From assembly GCF_010092985.1 (NCBI RefSeq), contig NZ_CP048106.1, positions 372,001 to 436,000 on the forward strand: DNA of 64,000 nucleotides, read 5' to 3'. The DNA comes from Pontibacter pudoricolor (GTDB lineage Bacteria; Bacteroidota; Bacteroidia; Cytophagales; Hymenobacteraceae). The position numbers and the translations under genes are program-made. The notes under the pieces were generated by a model. It worked only from the letters and a program-made list of their open reading frames with translations, was not told the DNA's origin and ran no database searches. This document shows, in pieces, positions 37,101-44,584 of the stretch (position 1 is the first letter of the stretch; each line of letters opens with the position of its first letter).

Positions 37101-38340
37101 TACAGTTGTCGGAGGAGCCTGGCTGTAAAGTGAAGTTTGCTTTTGGTGGCTCACTGACAGTAATTTCCATTTCCTTCGAGCTCAGTGCGCAAGTTGTGTT
37201 CGGGTCTAAAGGCTTTACAACCAATATAAGCTTATACTCGCCCGGCTGCGTAAACACAATTTTAGGGCTCTTAGAGTTGGCAGTACCCGAAACAAAACGC
37301 CATCCTGTTGCTGGTTCTATGGTCCACTCGCTCAGGTAGTTATCTGTATTGTTAGTGGCGTCGTACCCACTCTTGGTCAGGTTTTGCAGGTTTACAGGCT
37401 GGTTAATGCACAAAGACTCTCCACCGGCAACAGCAAAATCAGCTTCAGGACCTTTGGAAATACGGATACCTGAGAATGTTGCGCGCGATGAGCTACATGG
37501 GTTTTTGGCAAAACCGGTTAATGTAAAACCAAACTCAGTGTCTTTTGAGGATTCGTTGAATGTATGCTCAATGTAACGGTCGGCTGGCAGTTCGGCGTGC
37601 TTGTAGGTTATGGCTGGCGTGCCATCATCGAACTGGAACGTGTACACTGTTTCTGGTGAGTTTCCTTCTACACCGGTAATTTTAAATCGGTAGGTTGCCG
37701 GCGCACATTGTGTGTTATTACCGTCGCTGGAAATACCAAGACCAGGATTACTGCCAACAAACATGCGTTTTATAGTGGTAGTAGTGCAGCCATTTTCTCC
37801 TGTAACAATTAGTGTAATGTCATATCCGCCGGAAGCTGTATAGGTGTGAGAGGCGGTTTCGAAGTTTTTGCCATACGTATTGCTCTTGCCATCGCCCCAG
37901 TTAATCAGATACTCTTTGTTTGTTTCTTTGGTAGTAGAGGTGTTTTCTACAGTTAAGATAAACTTAAAATTAGTTGTATTGCCTGCGTAGCTGCAGTAAG
38001 TGAAATTAAGTTCCGGGTAAACAGGATCTACGAGGTTTGCGTCCGGGGTGCCGGCTATAGTTATTGTTTCAGAAGTAGCTTCGCAGTTCTCTGCTGTAGT
38101 GGTTTTAACCCAGTAGGTTCCGGGCCTGGTAACGCTGATGCTGGGAGTGGTCTCGCCAGTTGACCAGGTGTAGGTTTTAGCTTCAGAAGATTGTAAAACG
38201 ATAGCATTTACGTTGCAGAGAGAGGTTCCTGCAGGAGTATTGATGACTGGTTTACAATCCTGAGCAGCAGCGCTGTTGCACCACATCCCAAAGAAAAGGA
38301 CAAGGAGAGGCAACAGACTGCCTTTAAGAAATGGCTGCAT
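31120..38340 (-). CDS. Giant T9SS type B adhesin-like protein (2406 aa)
   Basis: Signal peptide (about 1-26), then PKD/Ig-like beta domains to about residue 1050. From about 1050 to 2160 there are eleven related units of roughly 85 residues with NNTI, CxGxxPxxLxGSxPTGG, YxYxWExST, TTWFRRxVxSGxC and VKIxVxP marks. One different Ig-like domain (around VAPVTICENTRATL) splits the array. Two more Ig-like domains follow. The C-terminus (NTFTPNRDGINDTWEI onward) is a gliding-motility type B sorting domain. It should be exported through T9SS and kept on the cell surface with the PorP/SprF protein encoded next to it. Adhesion or gliding is inferred. Many motif copies lie in the gene, two of them perfect decamers (33211, 34515). 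Confidence 0.9.
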   Translation of the reverse strand: MQPFLKGSLLPLLVLFFGMWCNSAAAQDCKPVINTPAGTSLCNVNAIVLQSSEAKTYTWSTGETTPSISVTRPGTYWVKTTTAENCEATSETITIAGTPDANLVDPVYPELNFTYCSYAGNTTNFKFILTVENTSTTKETNKEYLINWGDGKSNTYGKNFETASHTYTASGGYDITLIVTGENGCTTTTIKRMFVGSNPGLGISSDGNNTQCAPATYRFKITGVEGNSPETVYTFQFDDGTPAITYKHAELPADRYIEHTFNESSKDTEFGFTLTGFAKNPCSSSRATFSGIRISKGPEADFAVAGGESLCINQPVNLQNLTKSGYDATNNTDNYLSEWTIEPATGWRFVSGTANSKSPKIVFTQPGEYKLILVVKPLDPNTTCALSSKEMEITVSEPPKANFTLQPGSSDNCTPTSFKTQNTSTGDGIGYKWEVSPTKGWSFASGSSATSEHPEFNFTDAGDYTIKLTATNNCAPASIKEEKVTIRSKPVVTLPANAVYCGPQTIAFTPENAAHKPTYDTKSGTITGYKWTVTGGSTTEFTSGNSTSANPTIAFTEAGVYTVSVVAINECGESEPAIQQIRIDALPELKATAATPNICLGGSTTIDVTGADTYTWAPADGLSVTNGNSVTAKPTKTTTYTVTGRNSVTGCISTTTVTVIVNEPPKVEVKADVAEICVGQGQAMLTAAGADRYEWAPATGLSATTGASITATPAQTTTYTVTGFNNETGCSTSKQITIKVNPLPVVSAGADLIVCNKPVATKLQGNPAGGTWSGEHVTADGTFTPPTQTGVITLTYTYTDPKGCSNYSTMQVTVNEAPVADAGEDITVCLNSGSFNLTANLPGGKWSGSELVTASGKFTPSKAGTFTLTYSFGEGSCATSDQVTVTVNELPKAPTVAAPAILCPGFGTTLQVQNPVGKLAWYDAATGGKLLGEGATFETPALQTTTTYYVETTIEGGCTSVRTPVKVTVRPATPAPTVAPVTLCGPGSGATLVAQGNATIYQWFDVAEGGTMLYQGRSFGIAAVNESKTYYVQAVIEGCISPRTAATITVLDVINYNSIEEVAEICAGQAPAELIGSTPIGGESNYTYYWEISTTSATEGFSKIEGATLKDYQPGTLTVPTWFRRVAVSGVCSHVSEPVKVSVTPVIDNNTVTENATYCIGTEAEQLNGSEPTGGTKTYSYLWEMSTTGENGNYTAATGTNTEQNYKPGAIEETTWFRRKVTSGTCQVNISQPVKITIYKPILNNTIVGEQTVCANAIPQVLEGRQPENGDGNYSYRWYMSTDGENFTLATGQNSGINYSVGAITKTTWFKREVTGGPCGASVSNTIKIHVNPVIANNIISKDQVICFGTEATMLSGNPLTGGDENYSYRWLVSTTGADGAYTLAEGENKEPNYTPGKVATTTWYKREVLSGSCVDVSPAIEITVVPLPVAPAVAPVTICENTRATLAVTASGNYNWYISADAENPVYNGRNFETPALTTTTTYYVETVNANGCGSSERTAVTVTVNQNITNNSLIAPTKAICAGQTPDVLSGRRPEGGNILGITYRWEKKTEGVDTEFKTIANATSETFQPTALTKTTWFRRVAISGPCTENVSEAVKVEVLPALENNTLTIAEAICEGETPALLKGSEPTGGDGNYTYSWSFSENGTSFTEIPDSDVKDYRPGQLSKTSWYKRTVISGPCAQIESAAIQVIVHPAIVANSIVASETIVCENGKPGAINGSKHTGGISAFTYIWEVSTDGINYRTAPGVNSNQSYQPAALTEPTWFRRKVTSGKCFDYSVAVKIDVNPVISENTITEEQMVCVGSAPAQLKGSAPSGGDGTYSYEWQSATSNTPAAFAPVASNGKSVNYQPGALSTTTYFRRVVTSGACSHISNVVKVTVSPQITKNTITIDQTIYAGQRPAPLTGSLPAGGNNTYTYLWEVSTDGQNYTTATGLNDGKNFSPGVLNADTWYRRRVYSGGCESISNPVKITITLGISNNNIQANQVICYGNTPKPLKGSTPEGGEGDYIYQWQYKTGEADATWVSAKGASNGIDYAPPALTQDTWFRRVVISGSRSENSQEVMITVKPAMSNNKISTNQTVCYATAPSTLTGSTPTGGSGNYTYLWEYSAEGADNGFTTAPGANNGQNYSPMPLTQKTWFRRIVTSESCDGLVSNAVVININAQPLAPVAQNVTTCSGSSVTLKATGKEGRLEWYASASSGEVLAVGNTFTTPVLTHTTTYYVQEVASSCASDRTAVKVTVMEPSADAGPDKTIIKGRSITLEASGGDSYSWSPAEGLNNPNIANPVATPEKTTTYTVTIATAGGCTFKDEVTITVLPFVEIPNTFTPNRDGINDTWEIANLKKYPNCKVQVFNQWGTMVFTSNGYQASWDGRYNGQELPLATYYYVIQLEPGEKPLTGSITIVK
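31850..35190 (-). repeat. Tandem coding repeats, eleven units of about 255 bp
   Basis: The repeats are visible as protein repeats with moderate divergence rather than as near-identical DNA. They are interrupted once by an Ig-like domain (about 33830-34070). The divergence makes assembly collapse unlikely, although unit number may vary between strains. Confidence 0.75.
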
Positions 38341-39437
38341 GGCTAAAAGTTGTAAAGTTTATTACAGAAGCAGTTTTTTAATTGTATTATTAATTGTATT
38401 AAAAGTAAAACAGTAAATGGAAGGTCATGCTTTCCATCTTGTTTGGTAGTTAAACAGGGACATTCGTTTGTCTTGCATTTTCAGCACAACAATGCTCCTG
38501 TCATCCACTTAACCCGGCCAGTTTAGTCCAGGCTATAGTCTCGAACGAAATGAAATAATATAATCAGATCGTTTTCTAAAGAACCAGCCGTGAATTGTAA
38601 TTTAAAAAGTATTGTAAAGTATAAATCACGATGACAGGCTAACCAATTTTAAAAAAAATTAGTTTAAATCATCTGCTTATTTTTTAGAAAGATACCTGTT
38701 TTCTACGATTGTAACTCATTTGGGCAGTGAATTTTAAGAAGATAATCAGTGTCCAGGCTTTAATTGCTTCCTGAGCCTGATCAATCAAAGAATCTGAATG
38801 TTTTTTTGTATATTGTATTAACCCAAGTTTTAATTTAAAATACTGTCTGCAGTAAAACTTCTGTTAGTTACAGATATGCATTTTTGTATGCTACCCAATT
38901 CCGGAGCTCCGCAGTTGCCCGGTTTTTATTTCCCCGCTAACTGATTTTATTAAGGCCCCTCCACAAAAAAATCTTCCACAGTTGCATTTCAACTTTGGTC
39001 CGGAATAGCCGGTAATTATAGCGTTAAATGTAAAAAGTACAATTGGTAGTAACACGCATGAATGTGCGTTTAACCCTGTGTTATGGCCTAAAATAATGCG
39101 AAAAACGGCTGTAGTTGTTAATATATGTATATTTAGATATAGTAAGTTTTATTTATTAATCAATTTTAATTATTTAATAAATATAAGGAAAACACTAAAC
39201 CATTAAGAAACTACACCCGTAATTTAGACTGCTCGGAGAAAGGTGAGGAACCTACTGGCAAAATACTTATCATACTCCGGCGCCAATTAGTTTATACTAT
39301 TTTATCGTGTAAGTCTGAAACGTTCCGGAGAAGCCGGATTTGAAGTTGGAGCGCATGCAGCCAGTAACAAGTATGCAGAACATTATTCGATAAAATGACC
39401 AGAGTTTATATGGTTAAAATTTTACAGCGTCTCAAAA
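38341..39437. other. 1.1-kb AT-rich intergenic region between divergent operons
   Basis: A long gene-free stretch between the giant T9SS operon (minus) and the polysaccharide operon (plus). The middle and right parts are very AT-rich. No motif octamers were noted between about 38060 and 43160, a notable gap in their otherwise broad spread. It probably holds extended regulatory DNA for both operons; no specific box could be assigned. Confidence 0.5.
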
Positions 39438-40832
39438 ATGAATAAATATCAGCATTATTACAGCTTCAACAGGATTATTCTGCTCATCCTGGATGTAGCC
39501 CTAATAGCCCTAGCATTTAATTTATCAAATCTCTTCAGGTATGGAACAGTAGCCTTAGACCACCAGTACAGCATCTTCTTTGTGTTGTTTGCCCTGGTAT
39601 GGTGGATCGTATCTGGTTTCTCTAATTTCGTATTCCGTATAGATGGTTTCCTGCCGATCGGCAAAAAGCTGGCAAACCTGATTAATGCCTTTGTACTGCA
39701 CGCCTTTATTCTGGCAAGTTGTATCGTAATCTTTAACCTGGAAGAAATTTCACGTCTTCTGCTGCTTTATACTTACTTGTCAACCGCCATGCTGATTGGT
39801 TTCAGCAGACTGATGTTCACACAGTTAAGCCGTTACTTTACTAAGTCGGACATGGCATATTCCCGCTTTGTAGTTGTAGGCAGTGGCCAGGCAGCAATTA
39901 ACCTGTACCATACGTTCGGGAACGAAGAAAACCCTGGGACTAAATTTATGGGTTTCTTTGATGACGAAGTAGATGAAAATAATCCATATGCTAAACTGGT
40001 AAAAGGCTCTATCGAAGATCTGCAGGATTACTGCCTGCAGCACAGCATTGATGAGATTTATTACACTAAACCATTAAATAACAGAGAGCAGGTAGATGAA
40101 CTTACCAGTTTCTGTGATGATAACTTTGTATACTTCCGTATTGTGCCTGATTTCAGTGCTATCGTGCAGAAGGATGTAAACTTATACTTCTATCATAATA
40201 TCCCGATGATCAGTGTGCGTAAAGAGCCACTGGAGCAGGTTACCAACCGTGCCATCAAACGTGTATTCGATATCGCCTTTTCAATGGCCGTTATCCTGCT
40301 GATTTTCCCGATCGTGCTGCCAGTTATTGCGCTTCTGATCAGAATGGAATCAAAAGGGCCGATCTTCTTTAAGCAGTTGCGCCCGGGTAAAAAGAACCGC
40401 CTGTTTGTATGCTACAAGTTCAGAACAATGTTTGTGAACAACCAGACAGAGCTACAAGCAACTAAAAACGATCCGCGAATCACCAGGATTGGCGCTTTCC
40501 TTCGCAAAACCAATCTCGATGAGCTTCCGCAGTTTTTTAACGTACTGTTAGGCGACATGTCGGTGGTAGGGCCGCGTCCGAACCTGGTATCGCAGCTGGA
40601 TCACTATTCAAAAGTTATCACAAAGTACAAAATGCGCCATTTTGTAACACCGGGCATTACCGGGTACGCACAGGTTAGCGGCTTCCGCGGCGAAACCAAA
40701 GAAGTGCACCTGATGGAGAAACGTGTAGAGTATGATGTAAAATATATGGAGAACTGGAGTTTTATGATGGACATGAAAATTATTTTCCTGACCGTGTGGA
40801 ATATGATAAAAGGCGAGAAAAATGCTTACTAA
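39438..40832 (+). CDS. Undecaprenyl-phosphate sugar phosphotransferase (WcaJ-type priming enzyme)
   Basis: A 464-residue polyprenyl-phosphate sugar-1-phosphate transferase. Four N-terminal spans and a CoA-binding-like domain (VVVGSGQAAINLYHTF) precede one more span and the catalytic domain, with KSKGPIFFKQ-type and CYKFRTM, RKTNLDELPQFFNVL and GPRPNL motifs. It puts the first sugar phosphate on undecaprenyl phosphate at the inner membrane and so starts each repeat unit of the polysaccharide. Its last 11 bases overlap the next gene. The sugar is usually glucose or galactose; this one is not determined. Confidence 0.92.
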   Translation: MNKYQHYYSFNRIILLILDVALIALAFNLSNLFRYGTVALDHQYSIFFVLFALVWWIVSGFSNFVFRIDGFLPIGKKLANLINAFVLHAFILASCIVIFNLEEISRLLLLYTYLSTAMLIGFSRLMFTQLSRYFTKSDMAYSRFVVVGSGQAAINLYHTFGNEENPGTKFMGFFDDEVDENNPYAKLVKGSIEDLQDYCLQHSIDEIYYTKPLNNREQVDELTSFCDDNFVYFRIVPDFSAIVQKDVNLYFYHNIPMISVRKEPLEQVTNRAIKRVFDIAFSMAVILLIFPIVLPVIALLIRMESKGPIFFKQLRPGKKNRLFVCYKFRTMFVNNQTELQATKNDPRITRIGAFLRKTNLDELPQFFNVLLGDMSVVGPRPNLVSQLDHYSKVITKYKMRHFVTPGITGYAQVSGFRGETKEVHLMEKRVEYDVKYMENWSFMMDMKIIFLTVWNMIKGEKNAY

Positions 40833-41649
40833 TGATACCTATACCAAACCTGCCGCTACACCACCCTTACAATTAAAGCGCAGGTTACTTACCGCAGACA
40901 TTACAGCGGGTTCTTTTAAAAGTTTTGTAGAGCAGGTGTTCTGGCTTAGTGAGCACAAAAAGTCGAGTTATGTGTGTTTTGCCAACGTGCACATGCTGGT
41001 TGAAGCGTATAAAGACAAAGACTTTAACAACATACTAAATAATGCGGATGTGGCCTGCCCGGACGGCGGCCCCCTTTCCAAGCTAATGAAACTGCTCTAT
41101 GGGCAGCAGCAGGACCGGGTAGCAGGCATGGACCTGTTACCTGCACTTCTGCAACAGGCCGCTGCCCGTGGCAAATCGGTTTACTTCTATGGCTCTACCG
41201 ACGAGGTGCTGAAAGCTGTAGTTGAAACCGCTAAAAAGAAACACCCTGAGTTAAAGATAGCTGGTTACTATTCGCCGCCTTTCAGGAAACTGACGGATAT
41301 TGAAGATACAGCTATAGTAGACATGATAAATGCAACTGAGCCGGACCTGGTATTTGTAGCCCTGGGTTGCCCGAAACAGGAGCGATGGATGGCCGAGCAT
41401 AAAGACAGGGTAAATGCCTGTATGCTGGGTGTAGGCCAGGCCTATATGACCTTTGCAGGACTTGAAAAACGTTTGCCAAAATGGGCACGCGACATGTCGC
41501 TGGAGTGGGTGTACAGACTGGTTCAGGAGCCGAAACGCCTCTGGAAACGCTATCTGGTTACGAATAGTGTATTTGTGGCACTTGCTTTAAAATTGATCTT
41601 ACAACATAAAACGGGATTTAACCCCGGGCAGGAATCGATGAGCAGGTAA
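40822..41649 (+). CDS. WecG/TagA/CpsF-family glycosyltransferase
   Basis: A 275-residue GT26 enzyme with the family landmarks: an N-terminal VCFANVHMLVEAYKD, CPDGGPLSKLM, then VAGMDLLPALL, YFYGSTDEVL and VFVALGCPKQERWM. It likely adds the second sugar to the lipid-linked first sugar. Its start overlaps the end of the priming transferase by 11 bases, so expression is coupled. The donor is unknown. Confidence 0.9.
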   Translation: MLTNDTYTKPAATPPLQLKRRLLTADITAGSFKSFVEQVFWLSEHKKSSYVCFANVHMLVEAYKDKDFNNILNNADVACPDGGPLSKLMKLLYGQQQDRVAGMDLLPALLQQAAARGKSVYFYGSTDEVLKAVVETAKKKHPELKIAGYYSPPFRKLTDIEDTAIVDMINATEPDLVFVALGCPKQERWMAEHKDRVNACMLGVGQAYMTFAGLEKRLPKWARDMSLEWVYRLVQEPKRLWKRYLVTNSVFVALALKLILQHKTGFNPGQESMSR

Positions 41650-42039
41650 GATTTACAGACCTAAATATGTAAGATGAGATATGGCACTTACATAGAACAT
41701 TATTATCGTTATAGAACAAATTATAGCCATTACCGGCGCTGTGTAGTACGGTACTATACCAAGCTGTGCCACTCCCGCCGAAACAACAGTGCCATTCTCT
41801 ATCCAAAGCAAATGTGTGTGGCTACCTGCATGCAATTTTATACCTCCAGAAAATTCGCGCCTGAAAGTGCATTACCTGTCGAAACAGCAGCATGAAGGGA
41901 GGCCTTTAAAAAAAATTAAAATTTAACAAATCAAAATATAGCGATTGCCGTATCAATTACCGACCGCAACAAAAGCTGAACGAACACAGAAACAAGCAAC
42001 GGCGGTAACTTAAACAAAACCCTCTAAACCCTTATACTT
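41650..42039. other. Intergenic leader upstream of the CDP-sugar operon
   Basis: About 390 bases before the cytidylyltransferase gene. The last 130 bases are A-rich with runs of A (AAAAAAAATTAAAATTT). No gene is credible on either strand. It may hold a promoter and a long leader. Confidence 0.45.
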
Positions 42040-42843
42040 ATGAAAGCAGTTATACTTGCTGGCGGTTACGGAACCCGAATTAGCGAAGAGAGCGGCGTAA
42101 GACCTAAACCCATGGTCGAAATTGGTGGAAAGCCTATCCTTTGGCACATCATGAAGATCTACTCTTACTATGGCATAAATGAATTTGTGATCTGCTGTGG
42201 CTACAAAGGCCACATGATCAAAGAATACTTTGCAAACTACTGCCTCCATAATTCTGATGTAACCTTTGATATGCGCAAAAACAGCATGGAAGTACACAGA
42301 AACAATACCGAATCGTGGAAAGTGACGCTGGTAGATACCGGAGAAGGTACTATGACCGGCGGTCGCTTGAAACGTGTAAAAGAATATGTTGGAAACGAAA
42401 CCTTCTGTTTAACTTATGGTGATGGCGTAAGCGATGTGGATGTAGCTGCATCTATAGAGTTCCATAAAGCCCAGGGAACAATGGCTACACTTACTGCTGT
42501 GCAGCAACCAGGCCGTTTCGGAGCTTTCAACCTTTCTTCAGAAGCAACCAGAATCAACCAGTTCCAGGAGAAGCCAACAGGTGGCGAAATGCCATGGATC
42601 AACGGTGGTTTCTTTGTGCTGGAGCCAGGCGTGTTTGATTACATTGAAGATGATAACACTACCTGGGAGCGTGAGCCAATGGAACAACTGGCCAAAGAAG
42701 GCGAATTGTCAGCCTACCGCCACACCGGTTTCTGGCAGCCAATGGATACCCTGCGCGACAAGCATGTGCTGGAAGAACTATGGCAGAAAAACGAAGCGCC
42801 ATGGAATGTATGGCAAAAGATGCTATCCAGTGCTAAAAACTAA
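42040..42843 (+). CDS. rfbF: Glucose-1-phosphate cytidylyltransferase
   Basis: A 267-residue nucleotidyltransferase of the RfbF type. Start [16 protein letters not shown], then [32 protein letters not shown], and [11 protein letters not shown] with its metal-binding Asp. It makes CDP-glucose from CTP and glucose-1-phosphate. It opens a run of five genes ending at 47311. The usual partner, CDP-glucose 4,6-dehydratase (RfbG), is not recognisable in the window, so the next SDR may take a different step. Confidence 0.92.
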   Translation: MKAVILAGGYGTRISEESGVRPKPMVEIGGKPILWHIMKIYSYYGINEFVICCGYKGHMIKEYFANYCLHNSDVTFDMRKNSMEVHRNNTESWKVTLVDTGEGTMTGGRLKRVKEYVGNETFCLTYGDGVSDVDVAASIEFHKAQGTMATLTAVQQPGRFGAFNLSSEATRINQFQEKPTGGEMPWINGGFFVLEPGVFDYIEDDNTTWEREPMEQLAKEGELSAYRHTGFWQPMDTLRDKHVLEELWQKNEAPWNVWQKMLSSAKN

Positions 42844-42878
42844 GAAATCCCTTCCCAAACAATAAAATTCCTTTATAA

Positions 42879-43967
42879 ATGAAGATATTAATAACCGGAA
42901 ATATGGGTTATGTAGGCCCTGGCGTTGTTAGCCAGTTGCGCGCTACCTACCCGGAAGCTACGCTTATTGGCTATGATATGGCCTATTTTGCAACCAGTCT
43001 GACAAATGCCCCATACCTGCCGGAGAGCAAACTGGACCAGCAACTGTTCGGAGATGTGCGCACCATGCCAGCTGATGTACTGGAAGGCGTGGATGCCGTA
43101 GTGCATTTAGCTGCTATCTCGAATGACCCGATGGGTACTAAATTCGAGGAAGTAACACTGGACGTAAACTATAGATCAACTATAAAAATCGCTGAGATGG
43201 CGAAAGTTGCCGGCGTAAAGAACTATGTGTTTGCATCAAGCTGCAGTATGTACGGTGCAGCATCAGAGCAAGCCAAAACAGAAGAATCGGAGCTGAACCC
43301 GTTAACAGCTTATGCAAGATCTAAAGTAGCATCTGAGAAAGAGCTTGCTCCGTTGGCCGGCGATGGCTTTACGGTAACCTGCCTGCGTTTTGCAACAGCC
43401 TGCGGTATGAGCGACAGATTACGTCTGGACCTGGTACTGAACGACTTCGTTGCCGGCGCAATCTCAACTGGTAAGATAACTATACTGAGCGATGGAAGCC
43501 CATGGAGACCATTGATCCATGTGAAAGATATGGCACGCGCTATTGAGTGGGCTATTACCAGAACACCAGATAACGGTGGCGAATTTTTGGCGGTGAATGC
43601 CGGAAGCAACGAATGGAACTACCAGGTAAAAGAACTTGCTGAAACTGTAGCTGAAGTTATACCGGGCACTGAAGTTAGTGTAAACTTAGAAGCTGCTCCG
43701 GATAAACGCTCGTACCGCGTAAACTTCGACAAGTTCAAGGCCTTGGCGCCAAACCATCAGCCGCAGGTATCGTTGAAGCAGGCTATTCAGGAATTGCGCG
43801 ATGGCTTAACCGAAATGCGCTTTAAAGATGGAAACTTCCGCGATTCGATGTTAATGCGCCTGAAAGTGCTGACCAGCCTGCAGGATTCCAATGCCATTAA
43901 CGACCAGCTCCAGTGGAACCGTAATAAAGCCAAAGCAGCCAGAGAAACCGAATTAGAAATCGCTTAA
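42879..43967 (+). CDS. NAD-dependent epimerase/dehydratase (extended SDR)
   Basis: A 362-residue extended SDR with a glycine-rich start (ITGNMGYVGPGVV, GxxGxxG type), HLAAISNDP, the SSCSMYG segment, and the catalytic pair in YARSKVASE (Tyr-x-x-x-Lys). It should act on a nucleotide sugar, probably CDP-linked because the cytidylyltransferase gene lies 35 bases upstream. The reaction (epimerisation, dehydration or reduction) cannot be told. It differs from typical RfbG in that it lacks obvious RfbG-like stretches; this is an impression. Confidence 0.85.
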   Translation: MKILITGNMGYVGPGVVSQLRATYPEATLIGYDMAYFATSLTNAPYLPESKLDQQLFGDVRTMPADVLEGVDAVVHLAAISNDPMGTKFEEVTLDVNYRSTIKIAEMAKVAGVKNYVFASSCSMYGAASEQAKTEESELNPLTAYARSKVASEKELAPLAGDGFTVTCLRFATACGMSDRLRLDLVLNDFVAGAISTGKITILSDGSPWRPLIHVKDMARAIEWAITRTPDNGGEFLAVNAGSNEWNYQVKELAETVAEVIPGTEVSVNLEAAPDKRSYRVNFDKFKALAPNHQPQVSLKQAIQELRDGLTEMRFKDGNFRDSMLMRLKVLTSLQDSNAINDQLQWNRNKAKAARETELEIA

Positions 43968-43976
43968 TATCCAACT

Positions 43977-44540
43977 ATGATATTTACTGAAACAAAGCTG
44001 AAAGGCGCTTATATAATTGACGTAAAACGTATCGAAGACGAGCGTGGTTTTTTTGGCCGTTCATTTTGCCAGAAAGAGTTCGAAGAGTTCGGTTTAACAA
44101 ATGACATCCGCCAGGCAAACGTATCTTATAACAAGAAAAAAGGTACACTGCGCGGCATGCACATGCAGCTGGCCCCGAACGAAGAAACCAAGCTGGTACG
44201 CTGCACACGTGGTGCTATATACGATGTGATCATTGATATGCGCCCGGACTCTGAAACCTATAAGCAGTGGATAGGCGTGGAGCTTACAGCTGATAACTAT
44301 AGAATGCTGTTCGTGCCGGAAGGTTTTGCACACGGCTTTATTACGCTGGAAGACAACACCGATGTAACCTACAATGTAACGGAATTCTATACACCAGGCG
44401 CTGAGCGTGGTATCCGTTGGAATGATCCTGCCTTTAACATCGAATGGCCAATTGAGCCTGTGGTGATCTCGGAAAAAGACCAGGCGCACCCTGATTTTGA
44501 AGAAGTAACCAAAGAAACTGAAGGAAAGCTGCTGGTGTAA
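43977..44540 (+). CDS. RmlC-like sugar 3,5-epimerase
   Basis: A 187-residue cupin of the dTDP-4-dehydrorhamnose 3,5-epimerase family. It has DERGFFGRSFCQKEF, then the active-site region GTLRGMHMQ, a QLAPNEETKLVRCTRGAIYDVIID-like stretch and FVPEGFAHGF, with the conserved His in the middle and near the end. Here it probably works on a CDP-4-keto sugar. It begins nine bases after the SDR gene. A hairpin overlaps its stop codon. Confidence 0.87.
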   Translation: MIFTETKLKGAYIIDVKRIEDERGFFGRSFCQKEFEEFGLTNDIRQANVSYNKKKGTLRGMHMQLAPNEETKLVRCTRGAIYDVIIDMRPDSETYKQWIGVELTADNYRMLFVPEGFAHGFITLEDNTDVTYNVTEFYTPGAERGIRWNDPAFNIEWPIEPVVISEKDQAHPDFEEVTKETEGKLLV

Positions 44541-44553
44541 TACCGGCAGCTTT
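44525..44553 (+). terminator. Hairpin overlapping the RmlC-like stop codon
   Basis: A 12-bp stem with one T.G pair (44525-44536 with 44542-44553); the TAA stop lies in the loop. Only TTTCTG follows, so it may reduce rather than stop transcription into the next gene. Confidence 0.5.
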
Positions 44554-44584
44554 CTGCATATAACCCTTTAACTCAAAATATAAA

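Noticed and set aside
31253..37576. Many ORFs of 60-120 codons on the plus strand opposite the giant T9SS gene
   Set aside because: They lie fully antisense to a gene with clear domains and have no start context or protein pattern; they are shadows of its biased codon use.
41650..41895. Possible small genes before the cytidylyltransferase
   Set aside because: The ORFs on both strands overlap each other, are Cys/Tyr/His-rich and show no coding features.
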